Positions 56,101 through 64,000 of a stretch of 64,000 nucleotides of DNA are shown in pieces. The notes beneath the pieces are model-generated. The model made no database searches. It was not told the DNA's origin and saw only the letters and a list, made by a program, of their open reading frames with translations. This DNA comes from Plasmodium malariae (lineage: Eukaryota; Apicomplexa; Aconoidasida; Haemosporida; Plasmodiidae): contig NW_021638326.1 of NCBI RefSeq assembly GCF_900090045.1, positions 62,001 through 126,000 of the forward strand, in the 5' to 3' direction. Position numbers and translations under genes: made by a program. Numbering within the stretch: position 1 is the stretch's first letter; each line of letters begins with the position of its first letter.

Positions 56101-57441
56101 ATATACTAAATATTTTTAACAGCTACTATATTATATATTTGATTTAGTATTGTAATTTATTTTAAAAAAATTTAGTTTTTTGATATTACATATATATATA
56201 ATATATTCTTCATGATTCAAATAAATGTGATATTAGTATTGATATATATTCACTAAAAAGTATGTGCTTTCTACACAAATATTATACTCGTAAATGTTTC
56301 TCATAGATTTTTACTATAAAAAAGGATTGTTTAATTTAATATATAAAATCACAATTAATGCAACTTTACTAATCTAATGAGATAATTTATATTTTTTAAC
56401 AATTATTATTTTTTTTAATGGCTACATGTGATCATATAAATGATTTCTTTTAAAAGTTAATTATATATTACTTCTAATATTTACGTTGTTCTCCATTTAA
56501 TAAAAACAAAACAGTTGGTTTTTTTGCTATTACATATATTTTTTACTTAAAAGTAATTATAACAATTTTAGTTTTTAAAAAAATTATTATGAAACATGAG
56601 TTTTTAATAGATTATTTGAAGAATACTTTGATAGATTTTTTATTTATTTTTTATAGTTCAAATATGAAATTATAAGTAAAATATAATGATATTCTCCTTT
56701 AAAAATTGAATTATTAATAGAGTATTAGCAATTTTAGAATTCCTAAATCTTTATAATTATATTAGTAGCTTAAATAACATTTCGAAATTTATATTTTATC
56801 TTATGTAATTGTTAGATTTAATTCTTTTTTATAAAAATTGCTTAAATATATACTATAAATATAATGATAAAAAAAAACTATATTCATTTTTACAATTCAT
56901 ATAATTAAAAAACTACGTTTTTCTAATACGATTATTTATGTGTTCGTGCAGATGATATATTTATACATTATATGTTTATTATACTTTTTCTAAATAAATA
57001 TATTAACTTAAAAAGAACAAATACGTACATAAAACTACGAACGTTTCATTTAACAAATAATAATTTAATTTTCATCCAATTAAGAGCTATATCCACCAAA
57101 AATAATTTGGGGAGTATGAAAAATCAGTCTTTATATATCTTCGAAATTTATACTTTTACGGCATATTAGGTGATTCGCTGTAAATTTGATTTCTTACTTG
57201 TATTAAAGATCAAATATTACTCATATGTTTATCTAGTTACCAGTTTAAAATTTACAAATAAAATGCAAAGTTATAAAAGTGTAGTTTTCTTTATAATTAT
57301 CTTTATTTTATTGTTATAATAATTAAAATTTTTTTACAAATAATTATATTTTCTAGAATATAATTTTAAAAAATTTAGAATTATTAATAGGAAAACATCG
57401 CTGGAATCTGTAATACTTCTACTAGGAGTTAGAACAATATA
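50106..57441 (+). repeat. long conserved non-coding block, copy 2
   Basis: Counterpart of 16786-23941. The part 50.5-52.6 kb is less AT-rich and contains the alternating TGTGTGTGTACA-like stretch near 51080-51130, at the same relative place as in copy 1. Open frames at 51013-51270 and 52327-52572 lie in it, but neither has a convincing signal, domain or intact counterpart in copy 1. Divergence by eye is considerable, with indels throughout, so the two copies are old. Confidence 0.7.
50546..50714 (+). pseudogene. possible remnant of a small secreted-protein gene (copy 2)
   Basis: ATG at 50546 reads MDINKRLSFYLLLVSVCR, a plausible signal peptide, and then stops. A different frame is open from about 50598 as DDLFIQKVSCAEKGVNAEE onward to a stop at 50712-50714, with Cys in positions partly shared with copy 1. 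One frame change near 50590 would join them; alternatively a tgtatgcag acceptor-like site at about 50589-50597 means the second part is a separate exon. It is unrecognised, and coding status is unproven. Confidence 0.25.
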
Positions 57442-57473
57442 TTATCTATATTCTCTACTATCTATATTCTATA
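57442..57473 (+). promoter_or_regulatory. conserved fam upstream box (pseudogene at 57857)
   Basis: ttatctatattctctactat then ctatattctata; the TTCTCT core at 57451 is 406 nt from the ATG. It is intact although the gene downstream is broken. Confidence 0.5.
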
Positions 57474-57856
57474 TATACACCATATTCAAAATATTATGAA
57501 ATCATATATCTGCTTTTTTATTTTATTTTGAAAAGAATTAATACAAAAATTATTTACTATTTTAAATAAATTATGTATCTTGAATATTTATTAATGCACT
57601 CAGTTTATATTTTTTAATTAAATCTATTTTTTTATAAATATTATTGTGATAAAATCTTTAGAGTTTATGTTTGAAATTATTTTTTCTATCTCTGTAGAAA
57701 AAGAAATTGTAGTTACATATTTTTAATATAATTTTAAGAAGAAATAATGAAAAACTAATTAAATAAATGATAATAGCATTTTTTTAATTAAAGGAATATT
57801 ATATTATTTTTAATTATATCCTTGATCTGTATATTACCGCATTAACGATTTACATT

Positions 57857-58842
57857 ATGGAACGAAAAATTAAGACACTGTTATTTATTAAAATTTATGC
57901 TTTTGTGTTTATAAGTTGGATATGTCATTTTTACACTTATATGGTTATGATAGTTTTATTTAAATATGTATATATTATTTATATTTTTCGAGTTTTATTT
58001 TTTTCAAGATTTTATCTTAGTGAGAATTTATTCATTTGATTAAATGATAAATTTTTTTTTGCTTTTTCAGAGTAAGCAAAACAAATATTTGGTTGAGTGC
58101 TACAATCAGCATAGAAAAATATATGCAAGAAACTATCGTTTACTGGCGAAATATAAGCAGGATAAGGATTCAATTATTGTATGTTTAGAGGAAGAAATGC
58201 CAAATAGAGTAAACGATAAAAAAAATATATCTAATAGTGAAAAATTGCTCCCAAGAGAAAAGAAACAGTCAAATGGAAGTTTCCAAATAAATGTAAGAGG
58301 CCATAAAAAAAATATAAAAAATAAATCTTGTATATTTGAAACTAAACAGTATTCTTATATGGAAAAAAAAATATTCAAAGAACTTGATTATGTAGATTTT
58401 CTTAAAAACAACAGAACAATAAGTGATAATACTTATAAAAAAATAATATATAAAAAATTCGGATTGCGATTTGCTTTACCTATATTCCTATTTTTTGGTC
58501 TTATCAATATCATTTGTGTTAGATTTTTTTTGTGGATATGGGATGTTTGTTCGTTTTTTTAGATTAATTAAAATTACTCAGGATTCGGATGGATCAAAAA
58601 TTTAACTTTAAAGTTGTGGTATTCCCCTTTTAAATGGTTATTTATAAGTCAAAAAGCGATTAGTAAATCAACTAATCCCAAGTAAACGCTGTATAGATGG
58701 ATATATGGTTTCAGAGGGTTTTTGTGGATTTTTTATATATTTTGTACCTTTTATTATATTAGGTATCATACTTATTTTAGGGGTTGTTTATTACCATAAG
58801 AAGGTTAAAAAATATGAAAAAATTAAGTTTACAAAAAGATAA
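57857..58842 (+). pseudogene. fam-l/fam-m type A pseudogene, frameshifted at TM1
   Basis: Exon 1 57857-57943 (TLLFIKIYAFVFISWICHFY) and exon 2 from 58071 splice normally (127-bp intron, donor GTTATGATAG as in the 24361 paralogue). RLLAK is at 52-56, and core CIFETKQYSYMEKKIFKELD is present. Compared with the 24361 gene, one extra base lies in or beside the T6 run 58491-58496 inside TM1; the frame then runs out at 58560-58562, giving a 192-residue truncated product. At least two further breaks follow (stops near 58616 and 58683 depending on frame). The family ending, TM2 and KKVKKYEKIKFTKR, is present in a different frame and closes at 58840-58842. Multiple lesions argue for a true pseudogene, although the first alone could be a homopolymer error. 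A truncated secreted product without TM domains remains possible. The paired functional copy is at 24361. Confidence 0.88.
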
Positions 58843-59020
58843 AATGAATTATAAAAAGTATTTTTTTTTTTCTGCAATGAAAACTTCAATATGAGCTAAT
58901 ATGTGCATTATCTTGAATGGCACATGTGATATGTATTTTCATAATTGCATATATCTTATAAAAGGTTGTACATGTAAATGGTCTCATTAATACACATTAG
59001 TAAAAAGAATTTCTCTTATT

Positions 59021-59061
59021 TTTTTGTTAATTTTAATGTTTTAATGTTTTTCAATTTGTAT
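59021..59061 (+). promoter_or_regulatory. conserved fam 3' element (pseudogene at 57857)
   Basis: gttaattttaatgttttaat starts at about 59025, 183 nt past the family stop at 58842, then gtttttcaatttgta. It is still well preserved after gene decay. Confidence 0.4.
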
Positions 59062-61890
59062 TTATTGCTTAAGCTTAATTGATTATTTTTGACTTAATAT
59101 ATACGCTTGTGTATTTCCATATATTCCTATGGAATATATGTGCTTCTTTGTTGTAATTAATTAATATTAGGACAATTTATTTATTATGTTATATGTCTTG
59201 TGTAAATTTATATTTTAACTATAAATAATAATTCTTCATATTATTCTATCTTTTACTAGTCTAAAATAAATATTTGTTTACTTATTTTGGAAAACGTTTG
59301 ATAAGAATTAAATTAAAAATATATGTATCTTGTTTTATTTTAAGTGACATGGAACAAATAAATATATATATTACATAAAAGCAAACATAAAATTTATTAT
59401 ATAAAATACGTTTTTTGTGATATATATTATAAAGCAATTTTATTGTAAAGCGCTTTTCAAAGTATTTATAATTTTTTTTTGCATGATATAAAAAATAAAA
59501 TAAAAATATATAATAAAATATCTTTATTAATTTTAGGGTACTTATAATAGTTCAATATTTTAGCAATTCTAAATATTTACAATTAAGTGGATAGTTACTC
59601 TGTTTTATAATTTTTGTATTTTTTTGAACTGTGGTGTTAATTCAGTATGGGAAAAATTAATTGTATATACGCTATATAGAATACATATAAACAAATATAC
59701 TATATATATTTTTAGTCTTTTATGTTATTAAAAGATTAAATTAATGAGTTAAAAGTAATGAATTCTTAATGTATAATATGCATAAATACAATTTCTTTCA
59801 TAATGGTAAAATATTAAGTATATTTTTATATAAGTAAAAATATAAATTATCTTTAAAGGTAATAAAAAAATATATAATTTTTCTACATTTATATAGTAAC
59901 GTGAAATTATTTTTATTTTGTATACTTCCTAATTTTATATGTATATTAATATGTTATGTAAATAGTTAATATTATTTTGAAGATATATAAAAATGTATGT
60001 AGTTTATATTGAAAATTGCTAATTAATTTATATCAATAATATTTCTTTTTTAAATGAAATGAAATTAAAAAAAAATTATTTATCTATAAACAATTCATAA
60101 ATATATTACTTTGTTCTTTTTGATGACTTGGGTTTTAATTATATCTATTAAAAATATTTCTGCATTTTTTTGTATAAATTTTTTGTGTAATAATTTTATA
60201 TTAAGTATAAGGAGGAATTTTTAAGTGTTAAAAAATAAAAAAAATACAGAAAAATTTCCGTTATAAATGTAAAAGTATGCTAATTAATTTTATACTATAA
60301 TAATGAAGGAAAAAAATTGAATTATTCTAAATTCCTATATAATAGAAAACATTATCAAGTAAAAATACAATATATTAATATAAATAAAATATTTAAAATT
60401 TAGGCTTGCAGAAAATAATTCTGTATCTATAGATAAATGTAATAATGTTACGACGTTAATAAGAATATATATATAAGATAACAATTCACCTATGTTATAC
60501 ATATTAAAGAAGTAGAAAAATAAATATTTTTTAAGAAAATTTATATATTTCTTTACTATTTCTTAATTTAGAAAAAACTGGAATATTTAAAAAAAAAGGT
60601 TAAAAATATATTTTTAAACTATACATTTAATTAAAACAAAAAATAACTATTTATAATTAATTGTTATGAGAGTGTATATGTTGAAGCTTTCTAGTTTTTA
60701 CTAATTAATTTTATATTATATATATGTATTATTTTACATTTTAAAATTTTGGTGCCTTATATTTAATATAAAAGTATTAGCTATAAGAATAAACGTTAAA
60801 CGAGGAATCATCGTAGTAGATGTTGGTACATAAACAGGAGTTTTAATAAATGTCGTGACAAGTGTATAAATAATGAAAAACTATAAAAATACCATACTAA
60901 TATTATTTGTAATGTTTTAAATTTTTTTTATTATTTAATTATTTACTTGGATAAATAATATTTATTGAAGAGAACAATAACAAAATGTTATATTTCAGGT
61001 GATTAAAATAATTCTCCGCGTTTGCCTGGTTTTCATAATTATCATTGTTCAGGTTACAATTCATAAGGAATATAAATATTCAGTTATAATATAATTTTAC
61101 TTCTAAATATATTTTTCGTGCAGTATATATTGTTCATACACATATGTCAATTTATTATACTAAACATTTAAAATTTGTTCTTGACTTTATGTATTTCCAA
61201 AGTAATAAAAAAAAATAGCACTATCCTTAAAAAAATAATAATATAAAAACTACTAATTCATACATTTAAGTAATATACAATGTTATTCATTCTTATTTGT
61301 AGTGTCAATATTATACATTATATAAATTACATATATTTATAAATTTATATCAATATAAGTATCATTAAACTAATGTTTACGCAAATAACATTGTTGTAAC
61401 AATTTTATATTTAAGAATTTTTTTTTTTTTTACTGTATTACTATTTCCTCTAATTATATGTATAATTAAAACAAAATTATAAAATTAAATAGATTAACAT
61501 AAATATTTTTAATTTAGAAATAATTATACATATTAATCTTAATTAAATATAGTAATTTTATAAAGTTATTGTACAAAAATAAAAAATTAGTTCGTATTTG
61601 CTTTTAGAGTACGTATTTTTTAAAATATTAGGCAGTGTATAAATTGTTCTTTATTTTAAAAACCTTATATCCAGTAGAATATTAAACTTAAAATGGAACT
61701 AATACATATGTTATAATCAAGGTAATACGATATATGGTTTCTTTCATTTAATGTTATTTATTATTATATATATAATATTTGATTTAAAAAAACATTTTTT
61801 TCTAAAAATTAATGTTTACAAAATTAGAATAATACATAGGATTACATCCTTAAAATTTGCAATAATTATTTTAGTATACAGAGGGATATA
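59062..61890. other. intergenic DNA between type A pseudogene and type B gene
   Basis: No gene supported. A few less AT-rich patches occur near 60800-60860 and 61000-61060, without an open frame of note. Confidence 0.5.
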
Positions 61891-61916
61891 TTATATATAT
61901 ATTCTCTACATTGTGG
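61891..61916 (+). promoter_or_regulatory. conserved fam upstream box (gene at 62320)
   Basis: ttatatatatattctctaca then ttgtgg; the TTCTCT core at 61902 is 418 nt from the ATG. It is near-identical to the box of the 42923 gene, including the preceding agagggatat. Confidence 0.55.
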
Positions 61917-62319
61917 ATAGTGGATAAACTCGATATTTGAATAAAGAAGGCATAACATATTTATTTCTTAGTTTATTCTTAAATTTATTAATAAAATTAT
62001 TATTTAGTTAGTACTCTACAATAAGTAAATTATATAGTTTAAACATTTGTGAATAAATTTATATCATTTTTTTTTAATTAAATTTATTTTTTTATTTAAA
62101 TAATGTTAAGATAAAAATAATATAATTTGTTTTTAAAGTCATTTTACATTGTATACGTGATAAAATCAATTATAGCTATACATAGTTTGTAATGTATTTA
62201 TGAAAGAATAGCAAATATAAATTTTTACATAAATATAGAATCTTTTGGTGTTAGATGCATGTTCCATTATTATCAATTTGTTTCTTTTAGAATACATTTA
62301 AATATTAAATATCTATATA

Positions 62320-63193
62320 ATGAATCAAAAAATTATGTTGTTCCTTTTTATAAAGATTTCTACATTTATACTTTTAACATGGATATACGATTTTTACAGT
62401 GAGCTGGTATGATAATATAATTTAAAGATATTTGCATTATTTATATTTTTAATGTTTTATCTTTATTAATAATTATTTCTAGAGCGAACTATGTATCGTT
62501 TAAACAACAAATATGTGTAATTTTTTATTTTAGAGTACGTTTAACAAAATTATCGATAAAAACTGTAATCTTAGTAAAAAATTAGATACAAGAAATTATC
62601 GATTACTGGCAAAATATAAACTGAATAATCATTCAAATAATGTGGGTTTTAAAAAAAGATTTGAGGATAATGAAACAAATAAACAAAGAGATTTATCTAA
62701 TAATGAAAAGTGGATAAAAGAAAAGAACAAACAATCAAGCAGAAATTTATTAAATAAGGCCCAATACTATATAGAAGTTATAGATTATAATAATGGAATG
62801 TTTGATGGAAAACATTTTCATTTTCAAAAGAAATGGGTAAAAAAAAGGGACTTTGATACTTTTCTTGCAAAGAAGAAGAGAATTGGTGATATATCTTTAA
62901 AAAAAATAAAATTTAGAAGTTATAAATTTGGATTTGCTATATTTTTTGTTTTTTTTCTACTGGGAATAGGATTACCGGTATCTAGTGCATTTGATTTTTC
63001 CGATGGTAGTGGCATAGGAACACGTATTTTATATTTTCTTCAAAGTAATCTCGGTTTAGGTAGTAATGGAAATGCTCATATATTATTATTTGCAGTAACA
63101 TTCATTATGTTAGCAGTCTTGATTATAATAGCTATTTATAAGATCTTAAGAAATAATGAAAAATATCAAAAAATTAAGTTGATGATGGAGTAA
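62320..63193 (+). CDS. fam-l/fam-m family exported protein, type B core (two exons, 248 aa)
   Basis: Join 62320-62406 and 62534-63193; the 127-bp phase-0 intron runs GTATGATAAT to TTTATTTTAG. Exon 1 has a single ATG and a signal-like MLFLFIKISTFILLTWIYDF with a slightly different start (QKIMLFL). Exon 2 has RLLAK at 52-56 in a family-typical LDTRNYRLLAKYK context, and the type B core at about 105-125 (YYIEVIDYNNGMFDGKHFHF). TM1 is at about 160-178, then a short Gly/Ser-rich loop (about 32 residues), TM2 at about 211-231, and tail RNNEKYQKIKLMME. KKWVKK and DISLKKIKFR tie it to the 28007 gene. Reading exon 2 only from its first internal start would lose the PEXEL-like region, so the spliced model is preferred. 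Tentatively fam-m; function unknown. Confidence 0.93.
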
Positions 63194-63368
63194 AATGAAA
63201 AATAAGTAATTTGAACTTTCGCATAAATTAATTATTAACAGAATATATTCTATGTAATATTTATACTGTTATATACTTTGTAGTATTATTTATTATATAT
63301 ATAATTTTATAAATACACGTGTGTATAAGGTATCATTTTTGTACGAAGATTAATAAATTAAGTTTTTA

Positions 63369-63413
63369 TATTTTTTGTAGATTTAAATGTTTTAATGATT
63401 TTCATTTTGTACT
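63369..63413 (+). promoter_or_regulatory. conserved fam 3' element (gene at 62320)
   Basis: gatttaaatgttttaatgat starts at 63380, 187 nt past the stop, then tttcattttgtac, after a T-rich run. Confidence 0.4.
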
Positions 63414-64000
63414 ACAAATTATTGTTTCAGAATAGATAAATATCATTGCTTAATATATATATTCGTGTATTAAAAGCAGATTGATATTAACTGTGTATGT
63501 ATTGAAATAAAATTAATATATAATATAAAAATTAATATACTTTTAATTATTCTATGTTACGATTGATCTTTTAAATGAAAAATACTTATGCTCTATTTTT
63601 TACCTTGTTCAATTTTAAAATAATTAAAGGTAGACGTGATGACTAAGTTACTTCGTTGATATTATGTTGAAAATAAAAATGTTTATTTTTGTATATAATC
63701 AAACGAAGTGAATGTATTATGCTACATTATGTATATTTTACTCAAAAAAAAAATCATAACTTTTATTATATAAAATAAGTTTTATTAGAAATATATAATA
63801 TAATATATTTAAAACTTAAGTTTTTTTAACAAACTTCATTTTTTTTTTTAATGGCACAATTGGAGAATTATAAATATATAATGAAATAATATTATTTTTC
63901 ATAATGGATTATTTATAGTTGTTTGCTAATATATATATTCTAGGCTATTAAAATTACATGAAAAGTTATAGTTATTTATTATTTTATTATTGTAACTAGT
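63414..64000. other. intergenic DNA at the window end
   Basis: No coding signal; A/T homopolymers only. The sequence is cut by the window edge. Confidence 0.5.

Larger units (their letters stand above)
42511..63413 (+). repeat. ancient segmental duplication, unit 2
   Basis: Same order as unit 1: type B (42923), type A (46354), long non-coding block, type A pseudogene (57857), type B (62320). It differs by a shorter B-A gap (2.5 versus 4.4 kb) and a longer second A-B gap (3.5 versus 2.7 kb). About 13 kb of spacer with STP1 separates the units. Confidence 0.8.

Noticed and set aside
1..64000. Search for telomere repeats (GGGTTYA type), tRNA, rRNA, transposons and CRISPR arrays
   Set aside because: None seen by eye on either strand; the regular repeats present are simple AT microsatellites and the gene-block duplication.

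Overview
The window is extremely A+T-rich (by eye about four fifths or more), has long A and T homopolymers and AT microsatellites, and carries short two-exon genes with GT..AG introns of roughly 110-140 bp. That, plus the protein families, identifies it as a Plasmodium subtelomere, most probably Plasmodium malariae (or its near-twin P. brasilianum). The fam-l/fam-m exported-protein families and this form of STP1 are known from that lineage. No telomere repeat, tRNA, rRNA or housekeeping gene was seen, so this is gene-sparse internal subtelomere.

There are two gene classes. Nine genes or gene remnants on the + strand belong to the fam-l/fam-m (DUF3671-like) superfamily. Each has exon 1 encoding a signal-peptide-like hydrophobic stretch of about 29-31 residues, then a phase-0 intron, then exon 2. 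Exon 2 holds a PEXEL-like RLLAK motif, a charged core and two transmembrane segments flanking a variable loop. Two core types occur. Type A has CIFETKKYS..EKKIFKELDY and ends KKVKKYEKIK(F/L)xKR. Type B has DYNNGMFDGKHFHF and ends RNNEKYxKIKL. I tentatively equate A with fam-l and B with fam-m, but cannot check the naming and it could be reversed. Type A lies at 5901 (pseudogene), 13904, 24361, 46354 and 57857 (pseudogene). Type B lies at 8630, 28007, 42923 and 62320. The only minus-strand gene is an intact three-exon STP1 (34222-36575), a large transmembrane protein with a Cys-containing ectodomain, a TM on its own mini-exon and a Trp-containing cytoplasmic domain.

Layout: 1-5.9 kb, no recognisable gene; 5.9-6.8 kb, decayed type A gene; 8.2-29.1 kb, unit 1 (B, A, about 9.5 kb without a family gene, A, B); 34.2-36.6 kb, STP1 on the minus strand; 42.5-63.4 kb, unit 2 with the same order B, A, about 10.5 kb without a family gene, A-pseudogene, B. 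The four gene pairs lie 32.4-34.3 kb apart and each gene most resembles its counterpart in the other unit. The long gaps are also recognisably homologous. The window therefore appears to hold an ancient tandem duplication of about 21 kb, with STP1 in the spacer.

The main unannotated signals are a short box (core TTCTCTAC or close variants) 400-421 nt upstream of the ATG of all eight genes with a recognisable upstream region, a T/A-rich element 177-187 nt downstream of their stop codons, and a conserved non-coding block of about 7 kb in each unit. That block includes remnants of what could be a small secreted-protein gene, broken in copy 1 and apparently in copy 2.
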